Translations under genes and position numbers: made by a program
The notes under the pieces: model-generated
What the model was told of the DNA's origin: nothing
Seen by the model: only the letters and a program-made list of their open reading frames with translations
Databases searched by the model: none
Origin: Cordilura impudica
Taxonomy: Eukaryota > Arthropoda > Insecta > Diptera > Scathophagidae
Length of the DNA: 64,000 nucleotides
Reading direction: 5' to 3'
Assembly: GCA_963682025.1 (NCBI GenBank)
Contig: OY821518.1
Span: 33,187,007 to 33,251,006, forward strand
Part shown: positions 23,026-33,878 of the stretch, one piece after another
How positions within the stretch are numbered: the stretch's first letter is position 1
How the letters are laid out: every line of letters starts with the position of its first letter

Positions 23026-25165
23026 ATGATTTGTAAAAAAAAATATGACGTTGAAGCTGCATTGGCGATTTGAGACGAGTCTGATATTGACTTTAATGAT
23101 AAATACGAATTGGTGGATGAAATTTGGACACCCGCAATCATAATTCCCGAAAACGAAAGGTAACGAAAATTTGAGTGGCGAGCAAACTACTTCGGCAAAT
23201 GAAACTGATCACTAGCAAGTGCAAACTTAAGTCCCTCCTTACTATATGCAAGTCACAAGCCATCAAGTTCCATCAGTCAAGCAATAACTAGGAGGGAAAT
23301 ATAGAAAAATTTACCATTCCCTCGCCAACAACTTCTATTACATGTGGTTCCAAAAATTTAATAAGCGTTGGAACATTTTCGGGAATCACACTATGAAGAT
23401 GCAATTAACTACACAAAAATGTATGCACTGGAAAATTTTGAACAAGAATTGCATTATGGAGTAGCAGATATAAAAAGATTTTATGGATGCGCGAATATAA
23501 TGGGGTGTCTTGAATATCCTGCAGTAATAACGTATTGGTCAAATGACCACTCGTAGACTTCTCTGTACCAGATCCTTCAAATAAATTATGGAGAGTACAA
23601 TAGGTGATCAATGTAAGAAATCGATTAATTGGCAATAGAAATAGATGAACAAATTAACCCTTTTACGGGAATATGCCCATTGGTTTGAAAAATCTGGTGT
23701 ATGCTACGTCTAATGGTGCCATAGTTGACGATGGAGTCTTTCGTGGAGCTGGGAGATTTGTAGACTATGGATTAGTTCATGGGCCGTCTTGCAAAAAACC
23801 TAACAAGAGGCAGCCATGTATGCTTCGACTGATTTTTTACTACAATAGAATTCATGGTAACGGACACGATTATGGCAAACAGATGAATAGAGGTGATATA
23901 TCCCAATTTATGAATGGTGACAATGTTGCGGTCATAAAATGGAAAGACGCTAAAGGTATCATATTTGCTTCAAGCATGTTTGGCAAAGATCCCGTGGGTG
24001 AAGCTGATAGATGGAACAGAAACTTAAAGCGCCATTGCTCTGTTCAATAGGGCGGGTTGATTTAAAAATCGCCCAAGTGACAAGGAAAATCGTATTCTAG
24101 GGATCAAAATAAGAAACTTTGCCCGAGGAACCATACCTCTAAAACGAATTCTGATGTCCCGACTTTTGACCTGTCTGTCTGTCTGTCTCACTTTGACCCA
24201 TTTACGAGTAGAGTGCCCCAATCGAGACCAAATGTCCACTAACTTTGGAAGGCCGACCCACCCATGCCAGTGGCACACCCATTAGAACCCCCCTGAGGGG
24301 TTCCCCATATAAACATTCCAAAAAATCACCATTTTTGTTTAGAATTTTGCTGACTATGTTTGATTTAATATTAAAATTAACACTCATACGTAAGTATACG
24401 TATCTTCTACTCTGCTAATAAATAATAATCATACGCCTTGACTATGTTATGTTATTCAAAAAGATCGATCGGATGAGGGTAAATAACTTTTAGATCACTC
24501 CATGGCTATGCGTGACCATCCGTGACTCTGCGTGACTACCCCAAAATTAATTTGTAGTCACAACAAGACTATGGGCCAAGTTTCAGATCAATTGCATGAG
24601 GGGGAATGGGGTTGCCCAATGGCAGACAGACAGATAGACAGATAGGTAAAAAGTCCGGACATTAGAATTCGTTTTAGAAGTATGGTTCCTTGGGCAAAGT
24701 TTCTTATTTTGATCCCTAGAATATGATTTTCCTTGTCACTTGAGCGATTTTTTTTCTTCCCTACAAATCGTTTTAAGGGTGGCTTTGATGTATGGCGTTG
24801 ATCTCGCTATTTATAATTCATGGATGGAATATAGAACGAATGCAAAATTAGTTGATCCGCCAAAGCCGAAAATAAATCTTTTTTAATGTTCAAAATGGAG
24901 CGAGAAACTGTACTGGCGCTATATTTTTAAGCCTCCGAACGTATTAAACGATTTCAACTGCCAGAATATTTTCACGGAAATAAAAATCCGTCCACATGCT
25001 GCACCGGATGATATTAGATTTGACCGCTATGACCATTGACCTGCATTTTCTTACGATCGCAGTAGCACGAGATACCGATGCCAAAAATGTCGATCAGGCT
25101 TTGTCTTGCAAAAAACAAAAACTGTTTTAAATATTATCATTCAAAAGAATGAGGATGTAAAATAA
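23026..25165 (+). pseudogene. piggyBac-type transposase pseudogene, split by a MITE
   Basis: Ruined transposase of the piggyBac/PGBD (DDE) family, which in live form cuts and pastes at TTAA. The acidic N-terminus starts at ATG 23026 and has an early stop (DESDIDFNDKYELVDEIW). The next block (23320-23560) matches the family's 'EIKRFYG...GCLEYPAVITYWSNDHS' region. A piece with IDEQINPFTG (first catalytic Asp region) lies near 23625-23665. 23673-24050 holds KNLVYATSNGAIVD and, in a shifted frame, FD-stop-FFTTIEF (second Asp region), then AVIKWKDAKGIIFAS and DPVGEADRWNRN. After a 690-bp MITE the C-terminus resumes at 24756 (VWR..LAIYNSWMEYRTNAKLVD) and ends with a Cys-rich tail (CQKC) and stop at 25163. 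Multiple frameshifts and stops make it non-functional. Confidence 0.85.
24064..24755. mobile_element. MITE-like element with about 115-bp terminal inverted repeats, inside the piggyBac pseudogene
   Basis: 24064-24180 and 24640-24755 are near-perfect reverse complements (landmarks 'gacaaggaaaatcgtattct' versus 'agaatatgattttccttgtc', 'aaactttgcccgaggaacc' versus 'ggttccttgggcaaagttt'). Inside are (CTGT)n and (CAGA)n stretches and a 'gcgtgacc...gcgtgac' segment shared with the repeats at 42706 and 57400. No transposase frame. Confidence 0.85.
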
Positions 25166-25633
25166 ATTTAGTTTTGGTTGGTAAGAAGTTATGAATTTAT
25201 ATTATTTTCTTCTCACATCTCAAAAAAAATTTTTTAAGTATTAAAATGCAACGAAGTCCCTTAATATGAAAAGGGATATATTCCTTCTTTTTTCTTATTA
25301 TTTTTTTATGTTATTTAGTTACACTAAAAATTTATATAAACACAATCAGCATTATTTTTCAGCTTATAACCTAGCCGATACAATCGTGCTATGTCCATTT
25401 TAAGAAAAATTACCTTATAAAAAGTTAGGACACGTATTTTTATATAGGCTTTGCTGAAAAGAATTTTTAAATTGACAATATTACAATGAATACAATCGTT
25501 TTATTACACAGGTCTGAAAGGGCTATAGATAGAAACTGATCTTGAATGTGTTTTTGTTTATGTTTTTTTTTTTAAGTTTTTGTTTGTTTTTTGTTTGATT
25601 TTGTTGTTTTCTGGAAGAAATATGCTTAATATA
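25166..25633. other. Intergenic DNA, nothing recognised
   Basis: AT-rich flank of the piggyBac remnant. I did not find a matching inverted end. Confidence 0.4.
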
Positions 25634-26001
25634 TCTATAATATTAATAGTCTAGGCGATTTCTTGTGACCGATGTTTTGTTCTACTGTTTTATCCCGATT
25701 TTGACAAAACATATATTTTTTAAAAGGTATTTCTTTTTAGCTGTTGACCATACTTACAGATTTTTTTAATTTTTGCCTTTGTTTTGAGTAAATTGCATTT
25801 AAAATTGATACCAACACATACATAAAATGATATATTGCTTTGTGTGTTTTTAATAAATTTGTTAATGTGTTTGATAATGAGTTTGTTTTCTTCATTCACA
25901 ATAATAATAAAACAAAAAAGTGTTGGTTTGTGAATTGGCTAAGTTGAAAAATAAAGTTATCTAGAAATTGCACTCGAATTTCGAGCGCTGGAATCTGCTA
26001 G
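25634..26001 (+). mobile_element. Non-autonomous Helitron-type element, 366-bp family, copy 4
   Basis: Starts TCTATAATATTAATAGTC and ends CTGCTAG followed by T, with the hairpin CTCGAA-T-TTCGAG. Confidence 0.85.
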
Positions 26002-26555
26002 TATGTATAATTATATGTGACGTTTAAATCAAAGTATATACAAAATACAATATATTAAGACGACATTTTTTCCAACAACACTAAATATAATTGCCGCTAA
26101 ATTCATATGGGTTCTCTTCAGGATATAAGAGCTTCGTTTTCGAGATATAAGCGATATTATATTACCGCCCAATTTACATGAGGTGTCATAGCTGGAAGGC
26201 AAAATTTCAACCATTGTTATTTACGACATTTAATTTTCAAGATACATGTATAATTCATGTGCGCCGCACAGTGGCACAAGAATTGAATTCGTTGGGCAAA
26301 ACCTACTTTTGATATTGTCACCGATTGCAAAAATGTTATCGTAATCTATATGTGAAATACCTTCTTCCACGAAATACTGCTGACCAATCAGATTTGAATT
26401 TAAAAAGGAAACTCATGATAGCATTATAAAAGAAGTCAAACATATCAGAGCGCAAGTTGTGTTGTTTCAATTATTTCAGCCCTTGAAATTAGAGATTGAC
26501 GAGCAGAGAATTTAATCAAGCTACCAATTAGGGCTAACAATGATAGATGGATAGA
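26002..26555. other. Unassigned flank of the RAG1-like remnant
   Basis: No domain recognised. It may contain further eroded 5' coding sequence of the transposase that follows, but no motif can be placed with confidence. Confidence 0.3.
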
Positions 26556-27375
26556 AAAGTAGGCCGGGCTATGACTCGCACAAAGGCTTCTTCCAGATGC
26601 ATTATATGCCAAACAACATCAAGGCAATTAAACGAAGTCCCGAAAAATTATTAGATTATATTGATGCATATGAATTTGGATCTTCACCGCTACATACAAG
26701 ACTACGATTTATGGAATACATACCGAAAATCTGTTATGATTTGGATTTCAGACTAACAGTATCAATAAGAAACAACGACACCAATAAGGAGGTAAGAAGT
26801 TTGAAAAAGAAACATGTTCAAGATGAACATCTCAAATGTGGGTTGATTATAGATTAACCAAAACAAGAATCAAGCAATACGAATGATGGAAATACAGCAC
26901 GAAATTTCTTTTCAGACTCTGAAACAGCATTTGAAATAAGAGGTATTGATGTAAACCTTATTTCAAGATTTAAAACAATCATCGAAGTACTTGCGTGCAA
27001 TCAACAAATTGACGTTGAAAAATTTGGTGATTATGCCGAGGTAACTGCAAGAATATAGACAACCAAATTCCATAGAAAATATGTCTACAGCAATCTGTAA
27101 AATCCTTCATCATGGCGAAGATGTTACTAAATATCATTTAGTACAAATTGGAAATCTATCAAGGGAAGCCCAGGAAGCCCATACCAGAAAAATGTCACGA
27201 AATGTTAGAAATGAAGATCTATTTAATATTTTATTGGCAACGTCAAATCCATTCATCTCTAGCATTCGAAATCAATGGAAAATAGAGCATCTGGACTTAG
27301 GTGAAGAAGTGAAAAATCGGCTATTGAACAGAAATGTCGAGTACATATTTACAAGCTATATTCCATTTAAAAAAA
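26556..27375 (+). pseudogene. RAG1/Transib-like transposase pseudogene, C-terminal half
   Basis: A zinc-binding pair (SSRCIICQTTSRQLNE) near 26580-26625 is followed, after a frameshift, by EFGSSPLHTRLRFMEYIPKICYDL (26670-26750) and KCGLIID. After an in-frame TAA (26855) come NTNDGNTARNFF, FEIRGIDVNLISRF and a TAG at 27056. A second frameshift leads to ILHHGEDVTKYHLVQIGNLSREAQEAHTRKMSR and NEDLFNILLATSNPFISS (27110-27270). This motif order is, as I recall, that of a large arthropod transposase family. The last block resembles the RAG1/Transib region around the catalytic Glu (RAG1 ASEGNESGNK...). Family placement is inference; the relationship to the copy at 32988-33590 is visible directly. Confidence 0.7.
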
Positions 27376-27530
27376 AAATCATGTATGTAAGTCCGATCAC
27401 AGGGCAGATGTGTAAAAATCTAGTAATTAAAGATTTTTCATGAGACTTTTTTTAAAATCGACAGAAAGCGTCATCTGTGTATCACTCATAGCAGTCAACT
27501 GCAGGGCTCTGCTAATACAAAAATATTTAT
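27376..27530 (+). repeat. Family D repeat, copy c (5' part)
   Basis: Starts atcatgtatgtaagtccgat and continues through 'acagaaagcgtcatctgtg' and 'aactgcagggctc', as in copies at 12311 and, reversed, 57182. It interrupts the RAG1-like remnant and leads directly into the AT-rich array, as in the reversed copy at 56725-57182. Confidence 0.8.
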
Positions 27531-28160
27531 TATTATTTATTATTTCAATCTGTTAATTTTTAATTTTTCGTTTTTTATTTTTATTTTTTCATATTTCGTT
27601 TTTCATTTTTTTATTTTTCATTTTAATTTTTCAAATTTAAATTTTTTTTTTTTTCATTTTCTATTTCTAATTTTTAGTTTTTCATTTTTAATTTTTTATT
27701 TTTCATTTTTCATATTTTACTTTTAATTTTTCATTTTTTATTTCTCATTTTTTATTTTTAATTTTTCGTTTTTAATTTTTCATTTTTTATTTTTCATTTT
27801 TTATTATTAATTTTTTTGTTTTCATTTTGATTTTTAATTTTTCGTTTTTAATTTCTTATTTTTCATTTTATATTTTTTATTTTTAATTTTTCATTTTTCG
27901 TTTTTCATTTTTTAATTTTTTTTTATTTTTTTCGTTTTAATTCTTAATATTTAATTTTTCAATTTTCGTTTTTCATTTTTCATTTTTCACTTTTCATTTT
28001 TTACTCTTAATTTTTTTAATTTTTTATTTTTCATTTTTTATTTTTCGTTTTTAACTTTTTATTTTTTATTTTTAATTTCTTATTTTTCATTTTTCATTTT
28101 TTATTTTTCTTTTTTCATTTTTTATTTTTCATTTTTCATTTTTCATTTTCAAATATCTCA
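27531..28160 (+). repeat. (TTTTTCATTTTTAA)n-type low-complexity array
   Basis: About 630 bp of T-rich heptamer/octamer repeats (tttttca, ttttatt, ttttaat, tttttcg mixed). It is the complement-strand counterpart of the A-rich arrays at 56880-57000 and 59140-60060. Confidence 0.85.
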
Positions 28161-29640
28161 ATTGGAACAAAACATATAGAGTTTGTTACGGATTTTTTTT
28201 TATGTCCCTTTTATACAACCATGGATCTGGCAGCTCGATTACCGGATAAAAATGCAACCATGCTATCGAGTTTTGTCTTAGTCAGTCATCGCGTCTGTTT
28301 TTTTTTTTCATATGTATAATGACATGATAGTACCGTTACCAAAGTTGACCATCATAAGATGACACCTTAACATTAACGAAGAAAGACAAAAGAAACGTGA
28401 GATAAGTTGAGAGTTTAAAAAGGGCAACATTGCGTGAGGTCAGTTAGTTAGCAGTTAGCAGTTAGAAGTTGAAGAGTTGGCGTTAGATATTAAAGAGAAT
28501 TGGAAACAGCTGGAATCGAAGGCAGTTGGCCTTTTGGCAGCTGACCTTGGAAGTTTGGTTTTAATTGTAAAAAGGTGTTGATTCAGTGCCAGAAAAGAAA
28601 ACTTGTGAATTTTGAAGAAAAAAAAAACTTAAATTGTGTGGAAAACTTGTGAAAAGTAAAAGTTTTTTCCGTTGTTAAGAATTTTTCGTATAATTGTGTT
28701 ACGTTTGTTTTTATAGCTTTGTCGTTTCCTGATGATGAAGGCCGAAGGCCCTCGAAAATTTGAAAACAAATAAAAACAAAGATTTTTATAAAACCTGACC
28801 TAGAGCCTTTTACTTTTTATAAAAAAATAAAATCAAAATTATAATACTTGAGGTCACTGGGATATCCAAAACATACCATCTAAAAAGTAAAACGTTAAAG
28901 TTAAAAGTTATGTCATGAATAAAATAAAAGCTGTAAAGAAATAAAAATTTTAATTAAAGACCTGTAAAGAAAAACGTAAAAGTTAAATCATAAATAAAAA
29001 CTGATCAAATTGTGTTAAGCTAAAAGAGAGAAATGTAAATCCTGTATGAAAGGAAAAAAACTTTAAAAACGTAAATGTTGTATAAACTGAAAGTATAATG
29101 CGTAAAACCAAAAAAATAAGAAAAAGCTAAATTTATAAAGAAAAGTTAAGATTTTGTTAAATTCCGAAAACTAAAGAAATGTTAAGATTTTGTTAAATTT
29201 TGAACACTTAAGAAATGTGAACTATGAACTGTAAAACCATCTAGCATAAACCTGAAAAGAAAAACTAAAAACATGTAAATTTTGAAAACGGGAATATCTA
29301 AAAATGTAAATTATAAATTGTAGAAACATCATAAATGCAAAAAGAAAAATCGAAAGAAATATAAAAACTTTTAATTTTGTACAATAATCAGAAGAGAAAT
29401 GAAATAAAAAACGACGTCAAAAATTACGCATCGTTAAGTATAAATAAATTTTCTTTACAAACTGTTATTATTATTCCCTTATCCATAATTGATTTTTTTT
29501 TTTGCTTACATGGTTATAATAAAATTGTCCCTAATTTTAGATTAGAAATTAAGATTTTGAATAAAACATTTTTTTTAAATAAATAATATAAGTAAAGAAA
29601 AAATATTAAGCATTAAACTAAATAATCAAGAGGAATGTAG
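28161..29640 (+). other. Unclassified retroelement-like segment with a ribozyme-core-like motif
   Basis: 28430-28560 has short direct repeats (gttagcagttagcagttag). 28731-28760 reads CCTGATGATGA, a GGCC-GAA-GGCC stem, then TCGAAAA. This resembles the hammerhead ribozyme core (CUGAUGA, stem II, GAAA) found in some Penelope-like and other retroelements. I could not place stem I or the cleavage site. The following A-rich region (28860-29600) has no long frame. Confidence 0.3.
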
Positions 29641-31770
29641 GGATGAAAGGTAGGTAATGGTGGGTGGGCAGAATGATCATAGCAGGAAACACTTCGTGGT
29701 ACAAAAATCTTAAAAACATTCGAAAAAGCAGTTTTTTTTAATTTTTCGTATTTTGCTAAACTCATGGTTATTCGGCATGGGAGTTTAGCTATATGCTTAC
29801 GCGTTAGGGATACGGGGTCATAGAATTGCCAACCCGAGAAGCTAGCCGGGGGATAAAATTACATCATGCCATGCCATTTGATTTTTTTTTGTATTTTCTA
29901 ACGTAGTGAAAACGACGCGTAACAAGTTCGGCCAACGAAAAAAGACTCTGAGCCACTATGCACCGCCAAAATTAATACGCAGATGTATGAGTATATGTAC
30001 AGTGTTAAACATTTATCGAATGACCGAGTCGGTGATGAGCGTAACTATATATTTACTAAGGATTTGTATAAATTAAAGCTGTCGTTTTTGTAAGATCCAC
30101 AGCATCGAGGTAAAATATTTAATTGTTTCTAGAAAGATTTGTTTTTAATTGTCGCCATTCCTAGGAATCAGTAACAAATAAGTCGACAAGATAAAAACCA
30201 TTTAGATTTTTGTAACAAGTAACAATTAATTTACAAATTTTTATCATATTTATATTCATAAAAAATATTACTAGTACATCATCCTATAGTGTTCTGTACT
30301 TACGTTGGTTCTTATGCAAATATTTGCGTAAATATACGCAAATTACCCATAATATTAACATGCACCATCATGCAACAATTTTTTTTTTTATTATATGTGT
30401 GGATTTCAGTGTGATTGAGTGATTGAATAACTGAGTATGTGTGGAAACTTTATTTACTTCTCATTTCAGCGGTTCATATACGTTTCAATGATTTGCAATG
30501 CGTTCGTTCATTTGTAAAAATTTTACGATTTCCGCCAATAAAGTGAACAATATCCGTTACTTTATTTCAATTATAAGTATGATTGATTGATGTTTTTTTT
30601 TTTTTTGTGAAAAGTTATATCATTTTGTTGGCAACACCTTGAATAGTATTCGTCACAGGAAAAAAAACAGTCAACAAAATTTAAACACAGTCGCTGCTCG
30701 AATATTATAAAACATAAAACAGAGAAAAAAAATGTTAAGTTCTCGATAAATAATGTAAGCTAGACATACATCAAAAACAATTATGTTATACGACTAATTA
30801 CTTATAACAGCTTAATCCTCATTCATTCAAAAAAAAAATAATATGACCATATTAGTAAAAGACAATTTATTCAAAAAATTCGAATATTTTGCAAATACTG
30901 TTGAATTTTTAAAAGCGTTACTTAAAATATTATAACCAAATATGTATATTATCCGTTGCTAAAATTTGGGATAAATCCGACAACGTTAGGGTAATAAGAT
31001 AAAATATAGTATTCAAAAGTAGAGAATTGATTAATTTTTAATTTAAAGAATTTAGAATTTACTGAATATTTCACAAAAATCCCATTTTTTCGAAATCCGC
31101 AAAAATAAAATCCTTGTCAAAAAAATTCTGGCGCAGAGATTTACATAAAAATTCACACTGTTAATCTCGAACATGTATTTAATAAAACCTTAAAGTGCCA
31201 GATCCATTTTTTCGAATTATGTTTAAGAAAATTTTTTAAAACTTGAGAAAGGAGTTTTCAAAATTTTATAAAAAAAAATTCCCATTTTCGGTTTTAAGGA
31301 TAGAGGCCAAAAAAAAATTTTTGGCTTTAATCAATTTCTCAAAGTTGAAAAAAATGCCATCAAATTTCATGACCTAGTTTTTTTTGGCACAAAAGTGGTC
31401 TGAGGCATTTGCTATTTCTTGGCGATTTTTTATTCGATTTTGAAGTTTTATAGGTTTTTGAAAAGATAATTGAATACTGATCTCGACTCATATAACAGCT
31501 TGTCGGAAAAATTAAATTATAGAACGAAATTTTCGTAAAATCTGAAAAAAAAAGTCATATTTTCCCCATATAAACACACTTGAAATTTTCAATCGATTTC
31601 CGGCGCGACTTTCTTTGTCCGATTGTCCCCAAAATTCACATTTATCAGTTTTATATAGAAATGAAACAAACTGGGCACCGCCTCTCCCCAAAAATCCCAA
31701 TTTGGAAAATGTCCATATAACGTAGGACCACTCCAATGAAGACTTAAAACTTTTGAAGATAATTTCCAAC
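29641..31770. other. Intergenic DNA, no gene recognised
   Basis: AT-rich with a GC-richer patch at 29650-29880. No domain, terminal repeat or duplicated segment could be placed. Confidence 0.35.
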
Positions 31771-32000
31771 ATGAGTAATAGTGGAAAATATTGGCGGAAT
31801 CGCCCATTTCAAAAATCGTCAAAAATCAAAAATCACCAAAATCAAAAATCGCCAAAATAATAAATCTACAAAATCAACAATCGCCAAATTCAAAAATCGC
31901 CAAAATCAAAAATCGCTAAAGTAAGAAAATTGCCAAATGATATTCTAATTTCAAGGCCAAACGTTAAGTGTTGCCGGATTAAATTTGGAAAATCCATTTT
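31770..32000 (+). repeat. Family E repeat with (AAAATCGCC)-type short tandem units
   Basis: Short units of 'caaaaatcgccaaaat' fill 31812-31925. They are flanked by 'agtggaaaatattggcgg' and 'ttgccggattaaatttgg'. The same order of sequence, reversed, is at about 50590-50770 ('attttccacgacta', 'gatctggcaacg'). Confidence 0.7.
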
Positions 32001-32380
32001 TTTCTCATGGTCAGCTATATGCAGCTTGCTCCTTAGTAGGAATGCCGAAATATTTGATCATTTTTTCACTGTATGAAAAAACAGAAAATATTGTATATCA
32101 GCAAGTATTGAAATAAAAAAATTTTAATAAATAAAATGATTTAATTGTTCAATGCAATCTTCGTAGGAAAAATTGAATGGAAAACATACATGTCCATAAG
32201 TTTCGGGAAGTCATAGCGAAGCACGACAGGGCATACTAGTACATAATTAAAATTATATTAATTACTTAAGCGCTTATGTGATATTTAATTTTTCATTAAG
32301 GCTTGAGGATTTTTGCTAAACAGTGAATTAAGCGTAACAATGGATTTTAGTGTCATTGCCGCCTTGAGTAACTGTTTCCT
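32001..32380. other. Unassigned, possible Helitron-type 3' end at 32231
   Basis: The phrase 'gaagcacgacagggcatactag' followed by T near 32218-32232 looks like a CTAG Helitron terminus, but there is no clear hairpin and no matching 5' end. Confidence 0.25.
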
Positions 32381-32700
32381 TTAATGTGGGGGTGGCAATT
32401 ATGGTGTGCTTCTTCGACTACTTTCTTTGTAGTTGGCACATGTATCGCAGAGGAGTGTTAACTCTTTTCGTTATTCGACCAATAGCGCACTTTCTAATTA
32501 CGTCCGATATGTACATTGAAGTCGCCCGTTAAATTTTGATTTCACTTTCATTAATTGAGGTCATTAAGAGTTTAGCTTGCTGCAGAACTCGTCCTTAATT
32601 TGTACATATATCCGAAGTATGTTCGTCTTCTCATTCTAGCTGACGACATGCAGAGACTTAATTTCCAGGGAATACTTGATCTAAAACGGAAGTAGTGAGC
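32381..32700 (-). pseudogene. Possible LINE endonuclease fragment (RTE/CR1-like)
   Basis: On the minus strand, near 32620-32510, the translation contains 'QIKDEFCSKLNS' and, after a frame change, 'LTGDFNVHIGRN'. This resembles the APE-type endonuclease pattern '..KDEFY..L...GDFNAHIGR' of non-LTR retrotransposons. The remainder is too frameshifted to read. It could also be chance; only the GDFNVHIGRN block is persuasive. Confidence 0.45.
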
Positions 32701-32987
32701 TGGCTGGGAAGTTCAACAAGCGATCGAATCTTGCTATTTCCAAGTGAATAACAGATAGAGAGCTGTTCGCAGGAGCTCCTCATCGAAAATCCCTACTCTC
32801 CCAAAATACTTTTGGCCTATAATAATTCATATTCCTCTTAAGATTTGCAAAACTCAAAAAATAAATATTTTTTGGTGAAAGGTCTTATTGTATGCTCGTA
32901 TACGTATATTCTACCCAAATTTGGCTTGGATACTTGAGGAATCAAGTATTTCTTAACAAACTTGAAGCACTTCTTATGCAGTGAAAT

Positions 32988-33583
32988 TTATTTTGGTGTC
33001 AGCTTAATAAAATTATCAATTCCATAAATAAGTCCGTAAGTAAGTCTGACCAAATATATAAGAAACACATTTTGTGTTTTGAAAAAAAAGTTGATCTTTT
33101 CCAGCGACGCGTCGCTGTGTTCCTCCTCCTCAAAGTGTTCCTCGTTTTGAGGAAGAGCATACGCCAATTTTAGCAAAAACTCCATATACTTTAGCCTTGT
33201 GTGCAATGGTGAGATTCCATATTCATAATTGCTCTTCTTATTTGTAGAACATTTTTCGAAGTTCTTTGCGTCTTTTTGCAAATCGGGCATAACAATGTTG
33301 AGGTTGTATTTGTCAGTTCGTTTAAGACTTCTCTGTCAACCATGGTCAGGTGGAACTCGTAACTACATTCAAGATATTTTGCTTCTCTAATTTTCAGCAT
33401 TGCGGGCTTAACCTTGTCAATTTTTTGTCCTCCACCGTGGTCCTTATGAGTTCCGGCAATTCCCTTGCAAACTGAAACATTATTGGGCGGCAATAATGCA
33501 CTACTGACGTTCGTGGATTTTTCCAGTGTACGTAAATATCAGATATAGGCCGCAAAGGAACAACAGATGCCATAATCATAAAC
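32988..33583 (-). pseudogene. RAG1/Transib-like transposase pseudogene, central part
   Basis: Three overlapping minus-strand frames give successive pieces. VVPLRPISDIYVHWKNPRTS.. with HYCRPIMFQFARE comes first (33579-33394). HLTMVDREVLNELTNTTSTLLCPICKKTQ follows (33493-33191), carrying a CxxC zinc-binding pair. Last is YEYGISPLHTRLKYMEFLLKLAYAL (33290-32988). The last block aligns closely with EFGSSPLHTRLRFMEYIPKICYDL at 26670, so both are copies of one family. An acidic stretch EEHFEEEEHSD follows. Two frameshifts make it non-coding. A LINE sits immediately upstream at 33584. Confidence 0.7.
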
Positions 33584-33878
33584 TTTTTTTTTTTTTTTAT
33601 TATTAATTTTTATTAATGAAAATCATAATGTAACAAGATTTAAAATCTTATAAAACAACATTAGTCATAACAAATTAATTTTCAATAAGAAGAATGTATG
33701 TAAGTTTAATTTATAATTAAAATTAGAAGAATAATATAAAATAAAATATAATATAAAATATATAAAAAATAAAATAAAAATGTAAAAATAAAGTGTAAAA
33801 ATATCCTGCACAGCAGGTAAAAATTATATAGAAATTAAAATTAAATTAACTAAAGAAATTAAAATGAAGTATTAAAAA

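Noticed and set aside
28161..29640. LTR retrotransposon
   Set aside because: Some LTR-like text and short direct repeats, but no second LTR, primer-binding site or gag/pol frame could be found.
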